This document shows, one piece after another, positions 33,410 to 45,299 of a stretch of DNA of 64,000 nt. This DNA comes from Laguncularia racemosa (Eukaryota > Streptophyta > Magnoliopsida > Myrtales > Combretaceae). A program made the translations under genes and the position numbers. The first letter of the stretch is position 1, and each line of letters starts with the position of its first letter. The stretch is taken from assembly GCA_037954665.1 (NCBI GenBank), contig JBBMOL010000018.1, positions 2,356,001-2,420,000 of the forward strand, read 5' to 3'. The notes below the pieces were generated by a model. It did no database searches, was not told the origin of the DNA, and saw only the letters and a list, made by a program, of their open reading frames with translations.

Positions 33410-33931
33410 AGAAAAAGTTAAGACTTATTGTTGTTGAGTTTACTTTTTATACCATAATATGGTGAGATCAACTTGTGATAAGTAAGAGAACAAATCGTGA
33501 GAGGCTCATTGAGATATGGGAGTAGTTGAAGGCTTCTACGAAAAAGCAATTTATCCTTAGCCACCATTATTTGGAGCTTTTATCAAATGTTGTAGAGACT
33601 TAGGGTTTTAAGAGTGTGGAGGAATACCACAAAGGGATAAAGGTGGTAATGATTAGAGCCCACATAGAAAAGGATTGAAAATTGGCAACCATGGCTAGCT
33701 ACTTGAATAGGTTAAGTTATAATATTTCCAACAATGTGGATTTGCTGCATTATATAGAATTATAAGACATGATACCGTATATAGTATGTAAAAATAATAA
33801 TAATAATAATTAAAATAATATCTTATAATGAAAATACAAGTATCTATAATTAGATATTAAAGGCTTTTTAAAGATTTTGTATTGTTATTTATACATAGAT
33901 GTATTCCTTTATTAGAAGCAAATAATGGTGT

Positions 33932-33963
<32 letters not shown>

Positions 33964-34283
33964 GTGATCATTTCTTTATATATTTTTTAAATGTTATGTT
34001 TCTTATATTTCATAAGTCTTCTTGAATCGATAGTATATCATTTTGAGTAATTTGTATTAGTATTCATCTTTTAAATTTATGATTTTTTTTAAAAGAAGTA
34101 TATAGTAGTTTATATGCAAACATTACAAGTTGTATGCAAAAGTTAATAAATTTTATTTGTGAATTGGTACACAATACCAATTATCTAGCATACATAAATA
34201 TAATGTATTGCTTGTATTATTTATAAGTATACTTTGTATTTATGCTTTTGTAATGATGTATGTTATCTACTATATACTTTTAT
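33410..34283. other. AT-rich sequence with a TA microsatellite
   Basis: (TA)n at about 33940-33962. No gene seen. Confidence 0.45.
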
Positions 34284-34573
34284 GTTATGTTTGGTATGCT
34301 AAAATGGACTTGGAATAGAATTGTGATTTTGAATTCTGCTCTCTTTCTATGTTTGGAAGTATTTTTAGAAGTTGGAATCATCAATTGGAATTGCGATTCA
34401 CTGGAATCGATGATTTCAACTTTATGGGAGAATCGTGATTCTACCTTTAAAGGGGTGGAATTGCAATTCCAATCTACTCTCTTTAATGGTAAGGTGGAAT
34501 TGTGATTCTAATCCATTCTCATTAATGGTAATTATTTAAATTACTTTTTTTTTATCACATCAAGGTAATTTAT

Positions 34574-36020
34574 TGTTAAGTGTTAAAAGAACCTTATTTT
34601 TAGTATTTATTGAATAAGATTTTTTTTATGAATTTTGTGTGAATTTATTAAGAAAAAGACACTTAAGTGCTTAATATTTGAATTTAGGATTTAAAGAGTG
34701 CAATTTAAGGGTTTAAAGAAAGTTCGAGTGAAAATGAGGAAAAATTTGGCAAAATACAAGAAAATGTCATTTTCACGTATACATAACCTTTAACATGGCC
34801 ATGCTGACACTAGTGCTACAGAGTAAAAAGTGATCAGAATGTATCGTGAAATTATGCCTTAATTGCTGCACAAGTTGTGTAGAGAGTAGTGCTGAAGGAA
34901 GAAATCTACCCAAAAGAGAAAATGAAGGAATTCTACAGTGCATAACCTTGAGCACGATAATGTAGAAGGTTGTACAGAACCCTGAATGCCAAAATTTCAC
35001 TTTGTTCTAGAGTACATGACCTCGAGCACGGATGTACATGCTACCCTATTTCCTATACTATAAATACTCGCTTTATTAAAAAAATTAGACATTTGGATCT
35101 TTTATTTCTCATAGTCACTCAAAAAACCCTAAGAGAGAAAAATTACAAATTTGGAGAGAAGAATCGTTGGAGCATCATCGGAAATCACAAAAATGTCTAC
35201 AAGGGTTTATTCTTTTCATTATGATTTCTTATTATTTCTCTAGATTTTTCGTGATTACTATAAATTCCATGGACGAGTAGATTTATATGCCTTGCATCTT
35301 GTGAAACTCTAAACCATGTAATCAAATTGTTTATGGATTAATGAAAAGTTTATGCCTTTATATCTATTCATGTATTTTAATTGCTTTGTGATTAATTTAT
35401 GTGTGAAAATTAATTACATGTTTGATTCTTGTTAGATAGAGAGAGGTCTCATTTAATAGGATAGATCTTCATAAATAGAAAGATTGCATGTTTTACTTAA
35501 AGGTAGGAAAACTTCGATTTTCTACACAAGATTAAATCTTTATTTGGAAATTATGAACTTAGTAAAATCTTATAAGGCAATAGTGAGAGAGAGGTCTCCA
35601 CTATTCCATATAGGGTTATTAATTAATTAACTCGATGAAGTAATTAGTTTAATTGAGAATTTATGTAGTGCAAAGCATAAATAATTTATTAATCAATACT
35701 TTATTATAAGAAAGCTAGGGTTTAGAGATGATCAAGATGAATGGCATGTTTTTATGATTGAATTCATTTATTAAAACAATTATAATTAATCTTAGGGTTG
35801 TTATATTAGTTAATTAGTAATTTAATTTATTAATCTCATATTAAGATTTAGACTAAATAGTAGAAAAAAGATAATATTAGTACTTATTTTTAAAATCCTT
35901 GAGAACAACACTCGTTATGATTTATACTGCATTGGATATGTATACTTGCCTAACTAGATTGTTAGATTTCTTTGGATTTATATAGTTATAATTTGATACG
36001 ATTGAAAAAGCGACTCATCA
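34574..36020 (+). repeat. Athila-like 5' LTR
   Basis: 1447 bp, TGTTAAGTG to GACTCATCA. TATAAATA at 35059-35066. Upstream of it are repeated, partly palindromic words around GAGCACG and CATAACC (34780-35040). It holds 172 bp (34659-34830) that the 3' LTR lacks. Confidence 0.9.
35059..35066 (+). promoter_or_regulatory. TATA box, Athila-like 5' LTR
   Basis: TATAAATACTCGCTTTA context; the identical box recurs in the 3' LTR at 41482-41489. Confidence 0.65.
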
Positions 36021-36026
36021 AGTTTT

Positions 36027-36044
36027 TGGTGCTGTTGCTAGGGA
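36027..36044 (+). other. Athila-like primer-binding site
   Basis: TGGTGCTGTTGCTAGGGA, six bases after the LTR. It is the usual Athila/Tat site (TGGCGCCGTTGCCGGGGA) with four changes, at least three of them C-to-T transitions. Confidence 0.82.
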
Positions 36045-36177
36045 TCTAGCAAAACAATATTAGGAAAAATCTTATTATTTATTACTTTAGTCATTTATTT
36101 TATTTTATTTTTTTAATTTTTGTCCACTCCCCTTATCTTTTGAATACTCTAACTTGTGATTGTTGATTTTGTAGTGC

Positions 36178-37000
36178 ATGACAAGGACTCTTCCTTTTAA
36201 CATTCTTGATCTAGATCCTAAGATTGAGAGAACACTTCATAAGATTCTCAAGAACGTAACTGCTGAATCTTTTGGACAATCAACAATTGAGGGAGAAACA
36301 TCTATCATAAAAGTTGCGACAACAGTAAAGGAAGAGGAATCAACTGAAGATTTTCTAGATAGTAGGATAGGATTACTAGAGCATATTAAAGAGGAAACAC
36401 AAGAAACCATAGTTGAGGATCCCCCTAAGACCAATCTAGACTATGTAAGGCCAACTCTAGATGGAACAGGGTTGACTATTGTGAGAGTCCTATTGGGGCT
36501 AACAATTTCAAAATTAAAGGTGTGGTGATTCAATTATTGCGGCAATACTATCAATTTGATGGATTATCGGATGAGGACCCCCATGTGATGGATGAAGTAG
36601 TGCGTACTAGATTATTCCCTTTCTTACTGAGGGGGAAGGCTAAAAACTGGCTTCAATCATTAGGTCATGGAGCTTTAACTACATGGGATGACATAGTGAA
36701 GAAATTTTTAGATAACTACTTCCCTCTGTGCAAGACAACCAAGCTCCGAAATGACATTGCATCATTCATGCAACAAGACGGTGAGACCATGTATGATGCT
36801 TGGCAAAGATGAACAAAATCTTTAAGAAAGTGCCCACACCATCAACTACCCACATGAATGTAGGTTCAAACATTTTTGAATGGGTTTAACCCGACCACTC
36901 GTTAGTTAGTAGACACTGCAACTAGCGATACATTAAAGTCCAAGACCCTAGAAGAATCCTTGAAACGTTTTGCTGATATGGCTAAAAATAAATATTAATA
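36178..37000 (+). pseudogene. Athila-like gag
   Basis: ATG at 36178 opens the capsid polyprotein. An N-terminal acidic stretch (to about 36430) precedes a retrotransposon gag domain with RLFPFLLRGKAKNWLQSL and TTWDDIVKKFLDNYFP, then KLRNDIASF and YDAWQR (36600-36810). Frame is lost near 36460, recovered in another frame from 36522, and broken by TGA at 36810 and more stops beyond. Gag builds the virus-like particle. Confidence 0.82.
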
Positions 37001-37841
37001 GGGCAACCATAGAGGAAAGCCAAAAGTGGTGGGCAAGTATGAAGTAGATCTCATGACTACTTTGGTCACAAAGATGGAGGCGCTTAGTCACTAGGTTTTT
37101 ACCCTTAAGAATTCCCAAAGATCACAACCTTAGGTAGGAGATGCTAGTGAGAATGTGGACTTCCATGAGTAGTATGAGCAAGTAGACTATCTTGGGAATC
37201 AAAATAGACAACAGTATAGCTTGTATAGCAACACTTACAATCCTAACATGAGAAACCATCCCAACCTCTCTTATGGTAATTAGAATGCCCAGAGATCTAA
37301 CTTCCCACCACTAGGATTCTAAAAGCAACAAATGCTACCCTACTAGCCTATGCCCTACCCATTGATCCAGCTACCTTAGTAGGAAAAGAAAACCAATTTA
37401 GAGGATTTAATGAGCTAATTTATTCAAAGTTTTAAGGCAAGACATTGAAATCAAGAGGCTTCTATTCACAACCTTGAGAAGCAAATTGGCCAATTAGCTA
37501 TGATGATGTTTGAAAGATAACCAGGTTTGATCCTTAGTAAACCTGCGAACAATCTAAGGGAATAGGTGAATGCCATAACCTTGAGGAATGGGAAGGAACT
37601 GCAAATTGAAAAGGAACCTAAGTAAAAGAAAGAAGGCGGTTAGTCTTTTGAGAAGGAGAAGGTGGAACTTGAGAAGAAAGAACCTGAAAAGAAATCACCA
37701 CTAGTTGTTAAAGAGTATATGTAAAAAATTTCATATCCAGCTCACCTTAATCAAAACAAAGACAAAGAGTAGTTTGGTAAAGTCATTGAACTTTTTAAAT
37801 AGTTGCATATTAATATCTCATTTGTTGAGGTGCTTTTGTAG
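37001..37841 (+). pseudogene. Athila-like gag-protease linker, heavily decayed
   Basis: Many stops interrupt sequence that still reads in pieces as polar, Asn/Gln-rich linker followed by a Lys/Glu-rich stretch (37600-37760). No zinc knuckle is recognisable. Confidence 0.5.
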
Positions 37842-38408
37842 ATGCCAAAATACATTAAGTTCTTGAAGGAATTCTTATTTAATAAGCGGAAGTTGGAGGA
37901 TGTTTCTATAGTAGAAGTTGAAGCAAATTGCTCATCCATTACTCTAAACAAACTTCCTCCAAAACTAAAGGATCTAGGCAACTTCACTATTCCATATTTA
38001 GTCGGTGATATTTTAGTTGATGAAGCCCTGGCCGATCTTAGGGCAAGTGTTAATTTGATGCCATACTCTTTCTTTAAGAAATTGGGGTTAGCTAACCTAA
38101 AGCCTACCATAATGAGTTTGCAACTTGCTGACCGATCTGTTAGAATTCCCAAGGGTATCATTGAGGATGTCTTGGTAAAGGTAAGAAACTTCATAAACAC
38201 TATTGGTTTTATGATTTTTGACATAGATGAGGATGGGGATATGCCTTTAATTCTTAGAAGACCATTCATTGCCACTACTAGGGTAGTGATCGATGTAGAG
38301 GACATTAAGCTTACATTAAGAATAGGGGATGAAGAGTTGGTGATCAAAATGGCTATCACCATGAAATTGGTCATTCGTGCTGTTCTGTCAGTGTTGTTGA
38401 TTCCTTAG
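37842..38408 (+). pseudogene. Athila-like aspartic protease
   Basis: A 188-codon open segment encodes the pepsin-like protease of Athila/Tat elements. The active-site segment reads DLRASVNLMP (38034-38063) where the family has DLGAS, so a glycine is replaced by arginine. Downstream are LQLADRSVRIPKGIIEDVLVKV and the second-lobe segment around LILRRPF, where RRPF replaces the usual GRPF. Both changes should inactivate it. Confidence 0.85.
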
Positions 38409-38489
38409 TAGACAAGTATATTGAAGAGATTCTATGTAAGGGTGAATTAAAACTAAGCTTGACATGAGGAGAGGAGAAAGACATGGAAA

Positions 38490-38872
38490 ACCTACAAGTT
38501 GAGACATTTACTAATCAGCTTAATGCTATAGAAGAAGTTACACCTTAGAGAGATAAGTGGAGAAGGCAAGCATATGAGAATATGAAGATATACAAAGAGA
38601 GGAATGTGAAATATCATGATATGTACATTTGCCATCTAAAGGAGTTCAAGGAAGGGGATTAAGTGCTTTTGTTTAATTCCTGATTGAAACTTTCTTTTGA
38701 AAAGTTGAAATCAAGATGGTCTAGTCCTTTTGTAGTCAAGAAAGTCCTCTTAAATGGTGAAGTAGAGCATGATAATTTCAAGGTGAATGGCCATAGATTG
38801 AAACTATACATAAGAGATAGAGCAACGCATGAATATCAAGAGGAATCTAGACTCCAATTACCAGATATTTAG
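38490..38872 (+). pseudogene. Athila-like integrase C-terminal fragment
   Basis: This reads as the end of the pol polyprotein: a helical segment around QAYENMKIYKERN, then KLKSRWSSPFVVKKV and FKVNGHRLKLYI. These are the chromatin-facing C terminus of Gypsy integrase. Stops lie at 38546 and near 38660-38683. It follows protease directly, showing that about 3 kb of RT-RNH-IN was deleted. Confidence 0.8.
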
Positions 38873-41164
38873 TTGACAAAAAAAGTGAAGGATGTCGAGC
38901 TAATGACATTAAAAAAGTGTGCTTCTTAGGAGGTAGCCTGTGACTAATCTAGTATGTTAAGTTCTTTTTGTTTCATTATTACTAAAAGATTACAGATTTG
39001 TAAGGGAGTAAGTGAGCTTACTTGAGGGGAATGAGAGTTAATTTCTAAGTGTGGGGAATCATCAATGACAAGTAAGAAAATTTAAACTTTACTTCTCACG
39101 TATACTTAGTGCTTTTTTTTTTTTTTTTTTTTACCTATGTCAAGGTGCACACTGAATAATCACATGAATCAAATAGCTTAGAAAGTTTTTACTTGATTTC
39201 TGTAAACTTTTTAAGCATCCACATAACCTTAAGCACAAGCAGTGCTCAAAGTAGTGCACATAGGAAGAGGAGTTTTTAGACACTTTTTGGAGCCTTGCAT
39301 GGCCCCGAGCACAGTTGTGCAAAAGTCGAGGCTGAGTTTCCATGTATATATATTTGTGTGTTCCTTCTTCCCTCATTCTTTCTTTTATTTCTCCCCTTGT
39401 TCTATTTTTTACATATACTTTGTAATTAATTAAGCTCCCTTATAGGAAGACTCTCCACCTAAATCTATTGAATGTTTCATCTTTTAGATTAAGATAGGCT
39501 AACTTTTATTTTTATTTTTATTTTTTAGTTTGGTGTTTTCATTTTTTATTTTTTTAGGTTTGATGGTGCACAACTTTTGCTTTGTTGGATTTCCAACTTG
39601 TAAATGATGATAATCGAGGAAGTCCTTAATGTCCTTTTTCTTTTATCTCTTATTTTTTCTTTTTATCTCTTTTATTTTTCCTATGTGTACTTGCTTTGGA
39701 AAGACATTGGGGACAATGTCTTAAACAAGTGTGGGGAAGAGACATAAAGATAGAAGAAATTAGGTTCTGAATTATTTATGTACCCTATGCTCTTGTTGAT
39801 AAAATTTTCTCCCATTTGCAAGTTTGTAATTGAACTTTAATTTTTATTTTCTAATATTGAAAAGTGAAAACCTTGAAATTGTACTTATTAAAACGTAAAA
39901 GTAGCATTCTTATACACACATATGTAAAAGTAGTAATTTTGTGTGCCTTACTCATCTATTGTTGGGCTTGGTATACTTAGTTAGAGTTTTAGGATGAAAT
40001 CCAAGTGGAGCAAATCTATTTGTCGTTTAATAGTTGAATTTAGAGTTATGAAGTAAATGGAAATCATTTGTTTCAAGTGAATTGGTTATGTTTTTAAGCT
40101 AACTAGCTAGTATATTTAATATTCAATCATTTTGAGAGCTCTTTTAAACTTTTGTGAAAGGGATATGTGAAATTGTTAACTTGGTAATCCTTTTTTGAAA
40201 TGGTCTCTTAAAAAAAAAAATCTTTATATGTTAAGGTAAGGGAGGTTTAATGGGGTCCTTTTAAAACCTGATCACCTAAGGTTATCTATCCTGAGATCAA
40301 TCGACCGATGAAATTATCATAACTTTAAGGGATATCAAAAGGGCAAGTTTAGTGAGTCTTGTTACTTGAGTAAATAAGCCCATAGGGATGCCCTCCATTA
40401 AGAGAATAATGTCTATTAACTTCGGTGATGAGCCTGAGATTATTGACCAAAAGCTCACTACATGGGTTACTTGGTTCTATCCAATTGTAGAAAAAATAAT
40501 AAATAATAAATAAAAAAATTGAAAAAAACTTTTAAAGAGACTTGAAAGAAAGTTTAGTGAGTCTTGTTACTCGAGTAAATAAGCCCATAGGGATGCCCTC
40601 CATTAAGAGAATAACTTCTGTTAACTTGGGTGATGAGCCTGAGATTATCGACCAAATGTTCACTACATGGGTTACCTGGTTCTATCCAATTGCAGAAAAA
40701 ATAACAAATAAAAAATAAAAAAAATGAAAAAAACTTTTAAAGAGACTTGAAAGAAAAAGGAAAATAATCCAGGGGAATAATAGATGCCAATGCCATATAC
40801 TTTCACTTCTTATTGCTGTGCTTTGAAAAATAATTGAATTTTTTATATACTTTTTGGTAAGTGGTGAAATGCAACTGAGCAACTTGGACTTTATTTGATT
40901 TGTTATTTCCTTTGTAACTTTGAAAGAGATTGCTAAACAGTGAGTATACTAGTTTAACTTACTTAAATTAATACAAAAAGTCCAATTATTGTATGCCATG
41001 TACACATGTAATTATGGTAGGTTTAAACAATAGGCACCGATGAGTTACTAAGAATTAATTGAGTAAAGAATGTTGCTTGTGAATTGAAGTTCATAATGAG
41101 TATAATTGATGATAAGGTCTTTCTCTTGTCCTTATTTTATTTGCTTAAGGACAAGCAAATGGTT
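38873..41164 (+). other. Athila-like 3' untranslated/env-position region
   Basis: 2.3 kb between pol and the 3' LTR. Athila elements often carry an env-like ORF here; none is visible. Present are a T run at 39112-39132, GAGCACA-type partial palindromes at 39220-39320, GTGTGGGG words near 39050 and 39730, and a 205-bp tandem duplication. Confidence 0.6.
40345..40754. repeat. Tandem duplication, 205-bp unit, two copies
   Basis: 40345-40549 and 40550-40754 are near identical, starting AAGTTTAGTGAGTCTTGTTA and ending in GACTTGAAAGAA. They lie inside the Athila-like 3' region. Confidence 0.9.
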
Positions 41165-41177
41165 AAGGGTAGGGAAG
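41165..41177 (+). other. Athila-like polypurine tract
   Basis: AAGGGTAGGGAAG, two bases before the 3' LTR. Confidence 0.78.
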
Positions 41178-41179
41178 TT

Positions 41180-42440
41180 TGATAAGTATTGAAAGAACCT
41201 TATTTTTAATATTTATTGAATATGATTTTTTTATGAATTTTGTGTGAATTTATTAACAAAAAGTGATTTGAATGTATCGTGAAATTGTGCCTTGGCTGCT
41301 ACATAAGCCATGTAGAGAGTAGTGCTGAAAGAAGAAATCTACTTAGAGAAGAAAATGAAGGAATTCCAGAGTGCACAACCCCAAGCACGATCGTACAGGA
41401 GGCTATGTAAAACCCTAAATGTCGGAGTTTCACTTTATTCTAGAGTACATGGCTCCGTGCATGCTACCCTGTTTCTTATACTATAAATACTCGCTTTATT
41501 ACAAAAATTAGCGATCTAGATCTTTTATTTCTCACAACCACTCTAAAATCCCTAAGAGAAAAAAAATATGAATTTGGAGAGAAAAATCGCTAGAGCATTA
41601 TCGAAAATCTAAAAAACGTTTACAAGGGTTTATTCTTTTTATTATGATTTCTTATTACTTCTCTAGATTTTTCATGATTACTATAAATTCCATGGAGGAG
41701 TAGATTTATATGCCTTGTATCTTGTAAAACTTTAAACCATGTGGTTAAATTGTTTATGGATTAATGAAAAGTTTATGCTTTTGTATCTATTTATATATTT
41801 TAATTGGTTTGTGATTAGTTTATGCATGTAAGTTAATTATATGTCTGATTCTTGTTAGATAGAGAGAGGTCTCATCTAATAGGATATATCTTTATGAATA
41901 GAAAGATTGCATGTTTTACTTAGAGGTATGAAAACTTCGATTTTTTGCACAAGATTAAACCTTTATTTAGGAATTATGAATTTAATGAAATCTTATAAGG
42001 CAATAGTGAGTAGGAGGTCTCCACTATTCCATATAGGATTATTAATTAATTAACTTGAGAAAGTAATTAATTTAATTGAGAATTCCTATAATGCGCATAA
42101 ATAATTTATTAATCAATACTTTATTGTAAGAAAGCTAAGGTTTAGAGTGAAACAAGATGAAGGGTATGTTTTTGTGATTAAATTCATTTATTAAAAAAAT
42201 TATAATTAATCTTAGGGTTGTTATATTAGTTAATTAGTAATTTAATTTATTAATCTCATATTAAGATTTAGACTAGATAGTAGAAAAATGGTAGTACTAG
42301 TACTTGTTTTTAAAATCCTTAAGGATGACACTTGTTGCAATCTATACTACATTAGATAGGTATACTTACTTAACTAAGTCGTTAGATTTCTTTAGGTTTA
42401 TAAATTTATAATTTGATACAATAAAAAAAGTGACCCATCA
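41180..42440 (+). repeat. Athila-like 3' LTR
   Basis: 1261 bp, TGATAAGTATTG to GACCCATCA. It aligns with the 5' LTR except for a 172-bp deletion at an AAAAAG repeat and minor gaps. Confidence 0.9.
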
Positions 42441-42592
42441 TTTATTATACTCACTAATTACGGGTTTATTTTTTGATAAATACCATTCTAGTCTGTGAAC
42501 ATTTCTAAACACAGGAATAGATTCGACATTTCATTATTAATTCCATTCCAATCTATTTCATTATGGATCATTCATATGCATTAAACATGATA

Positions 42593-43984
42593 TTAGATTT
42601 TTCTTTATGTACACTATATATGTGTGTGTGTATACAACTACTACTTATATATGTATCTATTTATGTACATATATATAAGAAAAATCTATAATTTAACACT
42701 TAGTATTTGTAGGCAATAAAATTGCAACTATACATATAAATTGTAATTACAAAGCTATATATACATGCTTATTGTGATATTATGATATGTCTTCATGATG
42801 ACATTAATATTAGTTAAATTACTAAATTTTAAGTTTCGATGAGATTGAAAAGACCATAGGTTAGTACATATACAATGGGGAGTCTAAGTAATAATTATAA
42901 AGTAATTTAAGTTAATGGGAGAACATATAAAGGTTATCAAATAATATTTATAAGAGGATAAGTGTTACTAAGCAATGCTAATTTCGAGAATTTGAAGTTG
43001 GAAGGATGTATAAATAAATATTTAGCAAAAGAATACAAGATATTAAAAAATAAATGTTAAAATTGTAAAATTTGCATTCTTATGTGTAGTCATAATCTAA
43101 GAAATATGTTAAGATGGTTTGTAAATTGTCTAGTCGAATAAATGGATAAATATTTTGTTTGCGGGGAATCAAGGCTAGTGATTTACTTTATAAGTATAAG
43201 ATATTGTTTTGTTGTGGCAAACACAAACCAATTCTTGTACCCTTTATGTGTCAAAAAGAAAAGAAAAGAAAAGAAAAGAAAAATGTCATAAACCCATTTC
43301 TTCTTCCTTCATTGTCTTCCTCACAAGCTTCCTAGCCCTAAACACAATGCCAATCTATCCCTTCTAATTTTTATATCTCTCTCTCCCTTGATCACTAATT
43401 CTCACTTTGTAGCAAACTCTCTTTCCCTTAACTATGTCTTTTTATTAGAAGAATGACACTCTCATTCTCTCTCTCTATCTAGCTTACAGGAAGGAAAAAG
43501 ATATCCACTCTCTCTCTAATTTCTATTCTCTCAATCTCACTCTTAGAAGCACAATTATGATCTTGAGGCAATTATGCATCAAAAGAACAAATTCACGTGC
43601 ATGCATAGAATTTAAATTTGACAAATGAAAAGCTAGAAACATGGCCAACGGGTCTTTCTACCTTATCAAACTTAAGGGGTAACCTAGGGCTTGATGCTTA
43701 TTTGTTGCAGTTTGCTCACAAGCACACAACAGACTAAGCTAACTTTGGATCGGCTTTCCTTAGTCATCTCAACAAGGTACCCCTAGCCTAGAGGAGCGCC
43801 CCCTTAGCTCGGGTTAACCTAGGTAAGGTAGTAAGGTGTGATAACTTGACAAAAGCCTTAACACAGTACTCTAAATGCCAAGGTTAGCCACCACCCTTTC
43901 CGGGTTAGACTAATGCCCTTAGCTAAAGAACGACTCGACCAACACATCTAGACATCATCTTGAAAAAGAAATTTAATTTGGCTT
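42593..43984. other. AT-rich intergenic sequence
   Basis: No gene seen. An (AAAAG)n microsatellite lies at about 43257-43281, followed by a pyrimidine-rich stretch (43290-43520). Confidence 0.45.
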
Positions 43985-44020
43985 CTACTCTCATTAGTGC
44001 CATGCCACTAATGAGAGTAG
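43985..44020. other. Perfect 15-bp hairpin
   Basis: CTACTCTCATTAGTG (43985-43999) and its exact complement (44006-44020) surround a 6-base CCATGC loop. Function unknown; there is no adjacent gene for it to end. Confidence 0.7.
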
Positions 44021-44399
44021 AGGGTACATGTTATTTCCCTAGATCAACCAAAGGCCCAAGTCTCACTTAATTTGAGTAAGACCATGGAATAGGAAAGTAC
44101 TTAAACTAGTCAGAGCAAATCAAGAAAGTAATCTAATTCCTTTGAAAAACACACTCTAGTGGATGTTTTCTATTATAAATAGGGTGCTTTCAAAAAGATT
44201 TGCTTATATAAAGTATAACATTGTGAAAACATTACAAAGAAGGTCCCTTTGACTAGGCAAATCATTTAACACTCCCTACATTCTTTGATTGCTATACCAG
44301 CATGTTGCTTTTTTTGACTTGAGCATCAAAATCCCAGTGCTAGAGATACCTCTAATACCCCAATACCCCAATTGCTTACGTTTGTTCAATTTGCAGGTT

Positions 44400-45010
44400 G
44401 GGATCTGTTAATTTGAAGACTTGTTTCATCTCAAAATCAATTCGAGGCAATTAGAGCAATCAACAAATCTCATCTCTTCCTCTCATGTTTTTCTCTTCCA
44501 TCACATGGTCTCTCTCTCCGACTCATCTCTCTCGCTGACTCTGTTTCTTGGACTCACCGGATTTGTACTTTGAGACGTTGAAGAGATTGGACTCGACGAA
44601 GAATTCAAACACAATCAGGAAATGAATTCATATGAATGAGAACAATGGGTGAATCAGAATGGCGCCGGAAAGAAGGTGATGTTTTTGCGGCGATGTCATG
44701 TCAAATTTCCTCTTGCTCTGCTGAGCTAAAGAAGTTTCATGTGAATGAAGAAGAGGCCATAAGGACCGAGATTCATTAACGATCGCCACAATTTCAAAAC
44801 CATTACGTCTTTGTTTCCATGGTTGTCTAGCCCGTAAGGATCTGCTAAGTCCCGCCATACTGGTTTTGTCCAATAACTCTTGTTCATGTTCGGCAGTCCC
44901 TCTGATTCCGTGTCTTCACTCCGGTCTCCAATTTTCGTTGAGGTAGAGTCACCCTGAAGTCCATTGGTTGAACTCTACAAACTCTACTGCCCTATTAACG
45001 TCAACGGTGA
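44400..45010. other. GC-richer patch, possibly an old exon or promoter, unrecognised
   Basis: Base composition is closer to genic DNA than its surroundings, with CT-rich sequence at 44470-44540. Open frames of 81 codons (44628-44873, minus) and about 45 codons (plus, from the ATG at 44643) exist, but neither resembles a family I know. It could be a degraded host gene fragment. Confidence 0.3.
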
Positions 45011-45252
45011 GTGTGTTTTTACTTACTACATATGTTTGTATGTTAAAATAATTAGGTTATTTTAATTCGAAGAAAACATTAATTAATTAACCAAATAAAG
45101 AATTAGTGAATCAAGTAGATAACATTTTAATTTAATAACAATGCTTACGGTAACTTTAATGGGTAATGGTTTTGATACGCTCTAGTTGAACTGTTAATTT
45201 ATCATGAAGGAGATACTGGACAGCTTGCCATACAATCCCCAAGTCTGATAAG

Positions 45253-45256
<4 letters not shown>

Positions 45257-45296
<40 letters not shown>
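45257..45296. repeat. (AT)20 microsatellite
   Basis: Uninterrupted AT dinucleotide run, followed by AGATAGAT. Confidence 0.9.

Positions 45297-45299
<3 letters not shown>

Larger units (their letters stand above)
34574..42440 (+). mobile_element. Athila-like Gypsy retrotransposon, internally deleted
   Basis: A 7.87-kb plus-strand element with LTRs at 34574-36020 and 41180-42440 and perfect TTTAT target duplications at 34569-34573 and 42441-42445. It has a PBS of the TGGCGCCGTTGCCGGGGA class and a polypurine tract at 41165-41177. Gag and protease remain, but reverse transcriptase, RNase H and the integrase core are absent: protease passes into the integrase C terminus within about 100 bp. It could only have moved using enzymes from a related element, if at all. 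Confidence 0.92.
34284..42592. mobile_element. MITE family A, copy 2, split by the Athila-like element
   Basis: The left part 34284-34568 begins TTATGTTTGGTATGC. The right part 42446-42592 ends with the inverted counterpart GCATTAAACATGATA. Both contain words seen in copy 1 (TGGAATTGCGATTC on the left, ATTCCATTCCAATC on the right). The two parts abut exactly the TTTAT target duplications of the inserted element, so the MITE was there first. Confidence 0.6.

Noticed and set aside
34970..35224. 84-codon frame in the Athila-like 5' LTR
   Set aside because: Lies across the LTR TATA box and U5; not conserved in the other LTR.
38873..41164. An env-like gene in the Athila-like element
   Set aside because: Only short frames; no signal peptide or membrane segment pattern.
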